A stretch of DNA of 64,000 nucleotides from Virgibacillus_O sediminis (GTDB lineage Bacteria; Bacillota; Bacilli; Bacillales; Amphibacillaceae), in the NCBI RefSeq assembly GCF_042643265.1, contig NZ_JBHRRZ010000035.1, forward strand, positions 11,870 through 75,869. Direction: 5' to 3'. The stretch's first letter is position 1; each line of letters begins with the position of its first letter. Both the position numbers and the translations under genes were made by a program. Shown one piece after another: positions 52,101 through 59,749 of this stretch. The notes beneath the pieces were generated by a model that searched no databases, was not told where the DNA came from, and was given only the letters and a program-made list of their open reading frames with translations.

Positions 52101-52241
52101 TCCGTCAAAAATCGTCGTCTTGCCGGCACCGGTATTTCCGGAAATCACAAACAGACGGTTCTCCTTCAGGTCGGAGAAATCCACCGTCTCGGTATCCTTA
52201 TACGGCCCGAATGCCGTCATCGTCAGTTTTAATGGTTTCAC
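49149..52241 (-). CDS. sbcC: DNA repair exonuclease subunit SbcC
   Basis: 1030 residues, SMC-like. Walker A GNTGAGKTTIFDG near residue 36, two long coiled coils (about 190-500 and 540-870) with the zinc hook ACPVCG between them, and C-terminal signature TLSGGEKFNASLCLALG with TMFIDEGFGTLD. It is the ATPase that opens DNA ends and hairpins for the nuclease SbcD. Start is GTG 52241 with GGGAGGAG upstream. It lies 17 bases after sbcD, one operon. Confidence 0.95.
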   Translation of the reverse strand: MKPLKLTMTAFGPYKDTETVDFSDLKENRLFVISGNTGAGKTTIFDGICFALYGSASGQDRDQTMMMRSDFAEDAIHTAVELEFELGGRTYRVLRQLGHVKKGNKSKTGEKYEFYEKLPDGEKPCVDRQIVSEIDRKIEALIGLTKEQFRQIVMLPQGEFRKLLTSQTENKEEILRRLFKTEPYKKIGEGLREKKAAAEKVYQQADQQRQQYVSRVQAALPKREDSQLFQLLAGEHYNENQLIEGLDAEVFHYEKRMETDKATYEKAYQQHDQKQNEFHQAKALNESFENLERKTNQLHELNEQLPFYKGKERQLAEAERAEGISPYEKQAEERRQEEKEKISTLANAETAQKTAAEALEKAEGRYREEEAKEKDREALRKNLDQLQEFMPVVKEIDDRKQTIENLRKTAAKHEENLKRLHKDKQEKRRQADKQQEQIGKLDRAVGELSNKQETLSQMREKVRVVQALLKTGQEHQGLQKDMEQKQAVYEQANKAYKELENRWLEDQASILAGHLHDGEACPVCGSIDHPAKATAADGDVSKEELEQRRKQLDETERMYRDAAASLKANERQMEEQAKEASAYGVEKNDAYAVYQQLKADGKQLGQEVNALQEQQKQLGQLKEAQEKLNEAVRKLEEQEESLTKAYHEASTAYQTEKAVYKDRLQKIPEEIRTLSVLEKKLAETEKAKTEMEQAWERVQTELQQAKEQQTKAASNLEHAKRQAKEAEEKRIQAVSQFEDELKRVGFEAVEAYQQAKLSTAEREQLSKDIEQFKQNRTTLEQQVNELKESLKDKSRVDLTDMKEQLESLKQAYEVAWKTWNQSLEHHKEATSIKEKLMEAGEQVRQAEKKLGTITDLHDMIRGQNPRKISFERYLQMEYLEQIIDAANHRLNRLSNGQFFLSRSDRQEANGRQSGLALDVYDAYTGQTRDVKTLSGGEKFNASLCLALGMSDVIQSFQGNISMETMFIDEGFGTLDEEALNKAIDALVDLQQSGRMIGVISHVQELKSIFPAVLQVDKTKEGFSETKFVLK

Positions 52242-52258
52242 TGCAATTTCTCCTCCCT

Positions 52259-53452
52259 TTAGGCCCCACTTGTGACCGACTTCTTGGTTTCGTTCGTCTC
52301 ATTTTCTTCCTTCAAAAGATCATCGAGCACTTCCCGGAAAATTTCCTCCGTCTCTGCTCCTGCTTCCTCGCCCTTCACTTCCCGGTAAAAGGCGCGGAAC
52401 AGTTCGAGGTCGCTCATTTTCGTCCGCTCCACTTTTTCCCCGCCATCGCCTGCCTCTTTGGCGGCCAGCCGGAAATGCTTCCGCTCCACATGCATCGCAT
52501 TCGGGAACACGGAGCGGATCTTTTCCATCGGCGACAATACCGGCGTCTCATCCGTCAGCCGGACGAATACATAATCCTCGCTGACCGGATAGGTCAAAAT
52601 CTCCGCCAGCTCCGCCTCGACTGTACGCATATCCCGTTTCGGGGACAGACCCCGCTTTTCAGTGCTGATATTGCCTTCTTCATCCATTTCCACGACCACA
52701 TATCCCTTCCGGTGATTCTCCTCGGAAATGGAATACTTGAGCGGCGACCCGGCATAGCGTACCGTCTCATTCAGGACATAATGGGCCTGATGCAGATGGC
52801 CGAGCGCCGTGTAATGAAAGCTCTCAAAGTTATGTGCATCCACGTATTCGGAACCGCCGATCGACAGCGGCCGCTCCGACTCGCTCGTATTCTCTTCCTC
52901 TTCCCCGTACGGCGTCACAAAGGCATGCCCGACGAATACGTGGCGGGCGTCCGGATCCATCTTCCCATTGATTCGCTCCACGATTGCTTTCATCGCGTCA
53001 TTATGGCTGCGCACCGCCTCATCGCCGAGCACATTCCGTACCACACTCGGATCACAGTATGGCACCAGATGGAAATGCACCTCTCCATGCTCATCCGCCA
53101 ATTTCACCGGCTCCATATCCTCGTTCAGATTCCCGATCACATGATAGCCATTGTCCTTCATAATTCTGCTGCCAAAGTTCAACCGGCTCGGACTGTCATG
53201 GTTTCCCGCAACCGCAAGCACTGGCACATTCAGCTTGACCACCAGCTTCTCCAGCACCTCATCCAGCAAATGCACCGCCTCGATCGGGGGCACCGCCCGG
53301 TCATACAGGTCCCCAGCCACAATCACAGCATCCGGCTTCTCTTCCTCCACCGCTTCGATGAACTGCTTGAGCACCCCGCCTTGGTCCCCGGTCATATATA
53401 CTCCTTGCACGAGCTTGCCCAAATGCCAATCCGCCGTATGGAAAAATTTCAT
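52259..53452 (-). CDS. sbcD: DNA repair exonuclease subunit SbcD
   Basis: 397 residues, Mre11-type phosphoesterase: TADWHLGK (Asp-x-His), VAGDLYDR (Gly-Asp), AVAGNHDSPSRL (Asn-His-Asp), FVGHAFVTP and ALGHLHQAH (metal His). It cuts hairpins and DNA ends with SbcC. Confidence 0.95.
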   Translation of the reverse strand: MKFFHTADWHLGKLVQGVYMTGDQGGVLKQFIEAVEEEKPDAVIVAGDLYDRAVPPIEAVHLLDEVLEKLVVKLNVPVLAVAGNHDSPSRLNFGSRIMKDNGYHVIGNLNEDMEPVKLADEHGEVHFHLVPYCDPSVVRNVLGDEAVRSHNDAMKAIVERINGKMDPDARHVFVGHAFVTPYGEEEENTSESERPLSIGGSEYVDAHNFESFHYTALGHLHQAHYVLNETVRYAGSPLKYSISEENHRKGYVVVEMDEEGNISTEKRGLSPKRDMRTVEAELAEILTYPVSEDYVFVRLTDETPVLSPMEKIRSVFPNAMHVERKHFRLAAKEAGDGGEKVERTKMSDLELFRAFYREVKGEEAGAETEEIFREVLDDLLKEENETNETKKSVTSGA

Positions 53453-53591
53453 GATAAGCCCTCCCTTTTCTTTTCTCTCATTCTATCTATCACAGCAAAT
53501 GTCGCTTGTCTTATATTCTGAAAATCTACAACTATTGTACCATGCAGGGGTGGGGTTGGGGAATGCATGCTCGCATTGGAATTTTTCTTAT

Positions 53592-53629
53592 AAAAAAACC
53601 CACTCCCCGCATGAAAGCAAGGGAATGGG
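53592..53629 (-). terminator. Terminator of cueP
   Basis: On the minus strand CCCATTCCC pairs with GGGAGTGGG (one G-U), then seven T. Confidence 0.88.
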
Positions 53630-53641
53630 CTATACATCTTT

Positions 53642-54169
53642 CTACATCAGCTGCATGGTTGTCACACAGGTGCCGTCCTCTTCGAAAGTGGAGATCTCTG
53701 ATTCCACCTCTTTCCCGTCATGGGAAATTTTCACCTGGAATGTTTCATTTCTTGGCAGCCACAGATCGACAAATCCGTTCGATTCAGCGTTCATGGTTTC
53801 ATCAACGACTACATTTCCGTCGGAGTCCTCCATGTAAATCTCGAAATCCTCGCCAGCCAGCTCACCTTGGCAGCCTGTTAAGCTGTGATTGGTGCATGGA
53901 TGGGTTTCATTAATGTAAGGGGCAATGGAAACAAAAAATTCGTCCTCGGGCAAATTATAGACCCGCTCCTCTTCTTCATCGTTGATAATGAGCTCCGTGG
54001 ATGTAATGGAGGCCGACCCGTCCACCGAAGTGTTTCCACTATATTCCTCTACTAATTGCTTGATATCCTCTGTATCGTCCACTGCTGATGAATCTTCCGC
54101 ATTGCCGCTACTGCCGCACGCAGCGAGCAATGCTGAGATCAATAAGATGAGCAACAGTTTCATTTTCAT
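53642..54169 (-). CDS. cueP: CueP family metal-binding lipoprotein
   Basis: 175 residues from ATG 54169 (GGAGAG upstream). Lipobox LLAAC near residue 18, then a Ser/Asp-rich linker. The CueP domain starts near residue 75: HPCTNHSLTGCQGEL holds two Cys and a His, and a third Cys lies in DGTCVTT near the end. Salmonella CueP stores copper in the periplasm. Here it would be attached to the outside of the membrane. Confidence 0.85.
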   Translation of the reverse strand: MKMKLLLILLISALLAACGSSGNAEDSSAVDDTEDIKQLVEEYSGNTSVDGSASITSTELIINDEEEERVYNLPEDEFFVSIAPYINETHPCTNHSLTGCQGELAGEDFEIYMEDSDGNVVVDETMNAESNGFVDLWLPRNETFQVKISHDGKEVESEISTFEEDGTCVTTMQLM

Positions 54170-54543
54170 ATCGCATCTCTCCATTTATGATTGCTGTTTA
54201 CTATTATACAACCTTGGCCGCTTTTCCTATACTCCTTTTGCAAAATGACACAATATCTTCATTTCCCAAAAGCATTTTATTGGTGTCGAAAAAAGGATTG
54301 GCGACCTGGAAATCGCTTTCGCATTCAGAGAGGGCCCGGCCTATCCTCTCCTCATTACCACCCAAAATACAAAACGCGAGTATATCGAAGGAAAATGGAA
54401 TAAATAGAAGCATACTGCAATTTTCCTGGATCAAACAGGGACAAGTAGTTCCTTACATCTTCCCTTCCCTTCAAAAAACGGTTGATAAATGATGGAACGA
54501 TATATAGACTAGACTTCATTGAAACAACAAAGGAGAGGTCAAA
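54170..54543. other. Intergenic region, no supported gene
   Basis: Promoter regions of cueP and the following small gene. A 76-codon minus-strand frame (54204-54434) has no ribosome site and no recognised homology. Confidence 0.4.
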
Positions 54544-54726
54544 GTGAAAAAGTGGGAATGGATGGCCTATCATCCAGATTCTTCAATACCTGTATACGTA
54601 GAAACAGTCGATTCCGACCAGGAGCAGGCTCGTGAGAAAGCATGCTTCGAACTGGAGGAAAGAGAATTCCATGGCTGGAACATGATTAAGCTTTCAAAAG
54701 TAGTCGAACTGGAAAACGTATTGTAA
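54544..54726 (+). CDS. Small protein of unknown function (60 residues)
   Basis: GTG start at 54544 with AAAGGAGAGG upstream. Trp-rich beginning KKWEWMAYHPDSSIP, then an acidic helix. No signal or membrane segment. A strong terminator follows. No family recognised. Confidence 0.7.
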   Translation: MKKWEWMAYHPDSSIPVYVETVDSDQEQAREKACFELEEREFHGWNMIKLSKVVELENVL

Positions 54727-54767
54727 AATAAAGAGTGCCGCTTGCGGTTGATGTGAATATAGAAATA

Positions 54768-54802
54768 AACGTGCCCAGGATCCGACCATCCTGGGCACGT
54801 TT
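54768..54802 (+). terminator. Terminator of the 60-residue gene
   Basis: A 15-bp stem, AAACGTGCCCAGGAT with ATCCTGGGCACGTTT. Confidence 0.92.
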
Positions 54803-54924
54803 TCGATTCCTTCTCTACAAGGGAGCGCGCCCATTTTCCCAGTTATTTCCCTTTTTTTGTTCCATTTCCCCGGGTTCTCCGTATATTAATATAATGATGA
54901 ACCTGTGGTAAGGGGGATATTTCC

Positions 54925-55209
54925 ATGCATCCGATTAAAAAAATTCTTTTCTATATAGGAAACGCCGTAATTGGAGTTTTTACGTTATATGCGTATTTGT
55001 ATTTTTGGATGGTGTTCAACTGGGGTGATCCTTTTCTTATTAACTTTCAAGCGGTGGTGATCAGTTTATTCCTCAGTGTTGTTGTATTTATTTCGTTCAA
55101 CTATCTACTATTGAAAAATGAAAGCGCTTCACAAACGTACTGGTGGGTCGCTTTGGCCATTTTGCTTTGCACCATGATTGTGATTTTTATCTTCCTGGCT
55201 TTCATATGA
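54925..55209 (+). CDS. Small membrane protein of unknown function
   Basis: 94 residues with three membrane segments (about 8-28, 38-60, 72-93). TAAGGGGG precedes the ATG. Lysines at the start suggest the N-terminus is inside. No family recognised. Convergent with the zinc-ribbon gene. Confidence 0.72.
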   Translation: MHPIKKILFYIGNAVIGVFTLYAYLYFWMVFNWGDPFLINFQAVVISLFLSVVVFISFNYLLLKNESASQTYWWVALAILLCTMIVIFIFLAFI

Positions 55210-55221
55210 GCGTCCGTCATC

Positions 55222-56037
55222 CTATAAGAAACTCATCAGCTGTCCCAGCTCTTCCACCATCCCTACGATATAGCTCCGGACCATGATATAGGAAACAACT
55301 ACTGCCAGCAGCGAGGCACCGAGACTCAGGTAGACATTCTGGTCTGTGGTGTCTCTCCCCTTCTCCAAAACCATCACTGCCGGAAGAATGAACGTAATGA
55401 ACGCGAAGGAAACCAGCGTGAGTGCCAGGGTGATCTGAAGGGATCCGGCAAGGCCCGACAGTATCGTCAGTACACCAACCCCTGCAAATGGGACAAACAA
55501 ACCGCCGAATTGAGCGATGAACTCTTTCATGCTGACTGGGCTCTTTGCCAGTTTTGCCATAGCGATGGAACTGACATAGGAAATGGCCGCAAAAATGAGG
55601 CCCACCAGCAAGACACGGAAGAAGATACCGAAAAATGGCGCATTCATGGAAGACATCTCACTGTCGAACAAGCCTCCGAATCCTGACATGGATTTGACCA
55701 ATGAGTTGATCAAGAAGTAGATGCCCAATGCAAAGGTGACAAGGAACAAGGCGATATTGATCAGCCCATAGCTGAAATCTCGCTCACCGGACCGGAATGC
55801 ATGTGTCGGATTCTTAATGGTTCCGAGCAGATAATGCCAATAGTCGCCGAGTGCATGTGTTGCGTTCCCGGATGCTTGGGAGGGTTGGACCTGTACCGCG
55901 GGCCCGGCCTCTGTTGCCCCCTGTGCCTGTGGCGTAGACGCTGCATCTGGCCTCGCATTCTCCTGCATTGCAGCCCCGCAAGCACCACAGAATTTACCCG
56001 AAACTTGTTCGTGCTGACATGTTGGACAAGTAATCAT
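55222..56037 (-). CDS. Zinc-ribbon membrane protein (YvbJ-neighbour type)
   Basis: 271 residues. N-terminal zinc ribbon CPTCQHEQVSGKFCGACG (two CxxC), a Gln/Ala-rich linker (26-65) and five membrane segments (about 90-270). Similar proteins sit beside YvbJ/TcaA-like genes in Bacilli. Function unknown; probably envelope-related. It starts 21 bases after the YvbJ-like gene, one operon. Confidence 0.78.
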   Translation of the reverse strand: MITCPTCQHEQVSGKFCGACGAAMQENARPDAASTPQAQGATEAGPAVQVQPSQASGNATHALGDYWHYLLGTIKNPTHAFRSGERDFSYGLINIALFLVTFALGIYFLINSLVKSMSGFGGLFDSEMSSMNAPFFGIFFRVLLVGLIFAAISYVSSIAMAKLAKSPVSMKEFIAQFGGLFVPFAGVGVLTILSGLAGSLQITLALTLVSFAFITFILPAVMVLEKGRDTTDQNVYLSLGASLLAVVVSYIMVRSYIVGMVEELGQLMSFL

Positions 56038-56058
56038 GATGTCAAAACCCCTTTATAA

Positions 56059-57591
56059 TTATTGTCGATCCCGATTGGTCTCCAGATACTCTATATCGCT
56101 GATGCGGTAGGTACCGTCTTCCCGGCTGAGCGTGTAGACCTTTTGCCGGTCATAATCGACGACCTCCTGCTCGTCGTTGGTGAAGGTGAAACGCTCGCTG
56201 GTCGTCACCTCCACCGTCTCCCCATCGACTTCCTCCACCCCAAGTATGTCATTCGAGGTGAACTCATAATGATAATCCGTATCAGCCAGATCGGCAATAT
56301 ATGTTTGGAGATCACTATGTGCCTGGCTCCCGGACTGGATATACGGCTCAATGAAGCCGAAGCTCTTCTGGTTCAGTGCATTCTCATAGGAATCACGGAA
56401 AACCAGCACAATGTCGCCGGCATCCACCGACTGCAGTTCCATCTGGGCTGTTTCTCCCTCTTCCTCCTCTTCTGTCTCGAGGTCAGCAGGCGTATCATCT
56501 TCCGCCGGCTCTGGCTCTTCTTCTGGTGATTGCGCCTCTCCTTCCAGTTCGCTCACGTCCACATCAAGGAAAGCTGTTTGATCTTCAGCAGTGTCGGCTT
56601 CTTCAAAATGAAAGGAGTAGCTGTTCTCCCAGCCGCTCTCTGCTTTCACTTGGAGCGTCTCCCCTTCCGGATCTGTCCATTCTGCATGCAGTTCGAGCTC
56701 CTGATCTTCGGGGACCGGTCCGATTTCACCGACAGCCTCCAGACTTTTGCCGGTATCTTCCCCATCAATAAACAATGTCGCCTCTGGCTTATTCGTTTCC
56801 AAGCTGTACGTCACCGAGTCAAAGCTGATCGGCAGCGTTACCACCGAACCTGCCGCCACCTCGACCGTATCCTCATAGGTGAACACGCCAAACTCATTCT
56901 CCGCCCGCCCTGACACCGGATATTTCCCCGGATATACCGTAATTTCCTCTTCACCATCCTTCTGCAATGTCTGTGTGTGCTCGCCCACATGAACTTCCGT
57001 ATCATCCATGGATGCCTGAACCGTCACCCAGCCCGGAACCGCCTTCAGGGAATAAGACGTATAAAGGCCGAAGACAACTGGCTTCTTCTGCACGACAAAC
57101 AACTGCTCTCCCATACTGGATGGCAAGGTTTCATCAAACGGGGAGGCCGCTTCCTCCTGTTCCTCCAACAAAGCCAGGTACTGCTCCCGGACCTGATCCC
57201 ACTCCTGGCCCTTTATGTAGGAAAAATAACTTTCCTCATCAAGCAGTGCCCCTTCGTCAAATTCTATGAAACTCAGAAACTCCTCCACGTTCCCCGCACT
57301 TACCGCACGATCCATCGCCTTCAGATCCCGTACCGGGTCGAAATAATAGGATAGAAACTGGTGCGTGCCAAACAACAGCAGCACAAGCCCCGCTACCGCT
57401 GCCAGCAGAATCTTTTGCCGCTTCGCCATCGGCCTCCTTGGCGGCTGCCTGTGCACGGGGCGAGGCCTTTGCTCTCTCGATCCGGCCTGCTTCCTATCCG
57501 CCGGTTCAGCCGCTCCCCGCTTCGCCCCGCATTCCGTACAGTAGCCAAGCTCCGGGCTTAACGCACTGCCACATTCCGTACAATAACTCAT
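56059..57591 (-). CDS. YvbJ/TcaA-like zinc-ribbon membrane-anchored protein
   Basis: 510 residues. Zinc ribbon CTECGSALSPELGYCTECG at the N-terminus (cytoplasm), a Pro/Arg-rich linker, one membrane segment (about 60-80), then extracellular TcaA-like domains. Ser/Asp/Glu-rich insert at about 345-400. In Staphylococcus TcaA affects glycopeptide susceptibility; B. subtilis YvbJ is uncharacterised. First gene of a two-gene operon. Confidence 0.82.
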   Translation of the reverse strand: MSYCTECGSALSPELGYCTECGAKRGAAEPADRKQAGSREQRPRPVHRQPPRRPMAKRQKILLAAVAGLVLLLFGTHQFLSYYFDPVRDLKAMDRAVSAGNVEEFLSFIEFDEGALLDEESYFSYIKGQEWDQVREQYLALLEEQEEAASPFDETLPSSMGEQLFVVQKKPVVFGLYTSYSLKAVPGWVTVQASMDDTEVHVGEHTQTLQKDGEEEITVYPGKYPVSGRAENEFGVFTYEDTVEVAAGSVVTLPISFDSVTYSLETNKPEATLFIDGEDTGKSLEAVGEIGPVPEDQELELHAEWTDPEGETLQVKAESGWENSYSFHFEEADTAEDQTAFLDVDVSELEGEAQSPEEEPEPAEDDTPADLETEEEEEGETAQMELQSVDAGDIVLVFRDSYENALNQKSFGFIEPYIQSGSQAHSDLQTYIADLADTDYHYEFTSNDILGVEEVDGETVEVTTSERFTFTNDEQEVVDYDRQKVYTLSREDGTYRISDIEYLETNRDRQ

Positions 57592-57728
57592 TCTCCTCCC
57601 CCCTCTTTTTCCAGATGATTGATCATGTCGAGGGCCCAGCCTAGCCTATCGTACAACCCATCAGCCGTCCCATTCTTTAGCCTATGAAAGGGGCAGGCGG
57701 ATTTATAACAAAAAGATGGATTCGGGGG

Positions 57729-57970
57729 TGGGGGTTGAGTGCGAGGTGCTGGCGCCCGAGTTGCGTGGGGTGAGGCCCGAGCGGGAGGTGCTTGCGCCCG
57801 AGTTGCGGGACGTGGGGCCCGAGTGTGAGGTGGTGGCGCCCGAGTTGCGTGGCGTGGGGCCCGAGTGGCATGGGGTGGCGCCCGAGTTACAGGGGGCGCG
57901 GCCCGAGTGTGAGGTGGTGGCGCCCGAGTTGCGTGGCGTGGGGCCCGAGTGGCATGGGATGGCGCCCGTT
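57729..57970 (+). repeat. 21-nt-period GCCCGAGT array, cluster 5 (about 11 units)
   Basis: The longest array: eleven 21-nt units alternating GCGCCCGAGTT and GGGGCCCGAGTG, broken off at GCGCCCGTTG. A stretch starting at 57821 recurs at 57905 with one change, so four units were recently duplicated as an 84-nt block. It runs without a break into the A+T-rich remnant. Confidence 0.95.
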
Positions 57971-58270
57971 GTAGAAAATACTCCTAATGGCAATATTGAT
58001 ACAGCTGGTGGCGTAGAATATGCATATGAGATCCAAAATAATTCGGAAATCCCAGTGAAAGATATTAGTTTTGATGTGTTAATGGAATTCGAAAATGGAA
58101 TAAAACAAGTAGATTCCATATCTGAATATGAAACCTTAATGAATGGAGATATCGTTGGTAATTCTAATGCAACTGTATATCCAGAACCAGCAGCAAAAAT
58201 CAAGTCATATAAAATTATTGGTTATCAAATTACTGACAAAGACAACATCTATTATGATGTAGATACTTAG
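57966..58270 (+). pseudogene. A+T-rich gene remnant, 5' end replaced by the repeat array
   Basis: About 100 codons in one frame (ENTPNGNIDTAGGVEYAYEI through DNIYYDVDT), ending TAG at 58270. It looks like a FxLD-type or extracellular beta-sandwich tail (YEIQNNSEIPVKDISFDV). There is no ribosome site or own start: upstream is only the GCCCGAGT array, which happens to be in frame. The composition is much more A+T-rich than all neighbours. A hairpin terminator follows (58359-58389). Probably the 3' part of an imported gene. Confidence 0.6.
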
Positions 58271-58358
58271 TTAGGTATTATTGAAGCATACGAATAAGGT
58301 AGAAGCTATCCTTTTAGGTGAATTAGAAGTGGACTATAGAAATTCGGATAGACATAGA

Positions 58359-58389
58359 GAGTTCAGTGATAGAAACACTGGACTCTTTT
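58359..58389 (+). terminator. Terminator of the A+T-rich remnant
   Basis: GAGTTCAGTG pairs with CACTGGACTC apart from one base, then TTTT. Confidence 0.75.
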
Positions 58390-58412
58390 CATATGCAAAA
58401 TAATTAGATGTG

Positions 58413-58493
58413 GTCACTCGGGCGACAGCACCTCCTACTGGGGCCTCGAACCACCTCACTCGGGCCGCAGCAACCCACACCCAATCTCACTCA
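58413..58493 (-). repeat. 21-nt-period GCCCGAGT array, cluster 6 (about 4 units)
   Basis: Minus-strand orientation: ACTCGGGC, ACTGGGGC, ACTCGGGC, then ACCCAAT, at 21-nt steps. Its last remnant (CTCACTC) overlaps the stop codon of the CoA-transferase gene. Confidence 0.82.
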
Positions 58494-59680
58494 AACGTCT
58501 CCACTCCTCTACCAAACACGCCTTCTTCCATCCATCTATCAATCTCCTTATCATTCCATCCTGCTTGGCGCAATACGGCCAAGGTGTCCACCCCGCGCTT
58601 GCCTCCCACTGATGAATATTTCTGCTGGTAGCCGGAGAATTTGAATGGGGAGGCGATTTGTTGTTGAGTGGTGCCGTCACTCTTCCTTACATCGGCGACC
58701 ATTCCTCTTGCTTTGAGCTGCGGGTGGGCGGCGGCTTCGGCAAAGGTGAGCACGGGTTCTACGCAGGCGTCGATATCCTGGAATATCTCCTGCCATTCAT
58801 GGAAGGTCCTCTCCAAAAATGCTTCCCGGATAGCCTGTTTGAAGATCTGCTGTTCCTTTGGCTGGTCGCTATTGGCCAGCTCGACCATGTTGGGGATGCC
58901 CAGGCCTTCACATAATTTTTTGCGAAAAGGAGGTTCCAGACTGCCGACAGAGAAGTAGCGCCCGTCCTTTGTCTGGTAGTAGTCGTAAAATGTGCCTCCG
59001 TTCAGCTCGGTGGACTCGGGCTCGGGATTTTCTCCTGCGGCGAGATAACCGGAGCCGAACAGGGCATTCAATGCAAACGAGGCGTCGGTCATGCTGATAT
59101 CTATGTACTGCCCTTCCCCGGTTTCCTGCCGGTGGATGGCGGCTGCCAAGATTGCGGTCGCACTATGCATGGAGCCTCCGGCAATGTCAGCGATCTGGAT
59201 GCCCATTGGTACAGGTGCTTCCTGTTTGCGCTTTGAATAGCCGGCGACACCGGAAAGGGAAAGGTAGTTGTTATCATGCCCCGGCCGGTCTCTGTACGGG
59301 CCGGTCTGGCCATAGCCGGTGATCGAGCAGTAGATGAGGCGCGGATTCACTTCCTTCAATGTTTGAAAGTCAAGGCCGAGTCGCTCCATCACACCAGGCC
59401 GGAACTGTTCAAGGACAATATCATATTCCAGGACAAGCCGCTTTACGACTTCCACTGCCTCCTGCTTATTCAAATCCAAGGCAATCGACTGCTTGTTGCG
59501 GTTCAAATGTTGATGGGCAGCTGAATCCTCTCCGGCCTGCGGTTTCATTTCCCGGATAAAATCAAATCGGTCCGGCGCCTCTACCCTGAGAACTTCCGCC
59601 CCTAGGTCGGCGAGCATCATCGTGGCATAGGGCCCCGGAAGCAGGGTGGAAAAATCCAATATCTTCAACGAACCGAGCAT
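58487..59680 (-). CDS. CaiB/BaiF (class III) CoA-transferase family protein
   Basis: 397 residues. It begins LKILDFSTLLPGPYATMMLADLGAEVLRVE, has the catalytic Asp in RPGHDNNYLSLSG near residue 150, and GGTFYDYYQTKDGRYFSVG. By eye it is close to alpha-methylacyl-CoA racemases and formyl/carnitine CoA-transferases. It follows an acyl-CoA synthetase gene, with a hairpin between them. A role in branched or unusual acyl-CoA metabolism is likely (inference). Confidence 0.88.
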   Translation of the reverse strand: MLGSLKILDFSTLLPGPYATMMLADLGAEVLRVEAPDRFDFIREMKPQAGEDSAAHQHLNRNKQSIALDLNKQEAVEVVKRLVLEYDIVLEQFRPGVMERLGLDFQTLKEVNPRLIYCSITGYGQTGPYRDRPGHDNNYLSLSGVAGYSKRKQEAPVPMGIQIADIAGGSMHSATAILAAAIHRQETGEGQYIDISMTDASFALNALFGSGYLAAGENPEPESTELNGGTFYDYYQTKDGRYFSVGSLEPPFRKKLCEGLGIPNMVELANSDQPKEQQIFKQAIREAFLERTFHEWQEIFQDIDACVEPVLTFAEAAAHPQLKARGMVADVRKSDGTTQQQIASPFKFSGYQQKYSSVGGKRGVDTLAVLRQAGWNDKEIDRWMEEGVFGRGVETFE

Positions 59681-59707
59681 AGTACGTCCCCCTGTTATGT
59701 AAAATTA

Positions 59708-59742
59708 GGCTGCCTGTAACCGGGAATTCCGGCCAAGCAGCC
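59708..59742 (-). terminator. Hairpin between acyl-CoA synthetase and CoA-transferase genes
   Basis: GGCTGC with GCAGCC encloses a second pairing CCGG with CCGG; TAATTTTA follows on the minus strand. It may attenuate read-through. Confidence 0.5.
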
Positions 59743-59749
59743 ATACCAA

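Noticed and set aside
54204..54434. 76-codon minus-strand frame between cueP and the 60-residue gene
   Set aside because: No ribosome binding site and no recognised homology.
57729..58493. CRISPR array
   Set aside because: The conserved core is only 8 nt with ~13 nt between, the variable parts resemble each other, and no cas genes are present.
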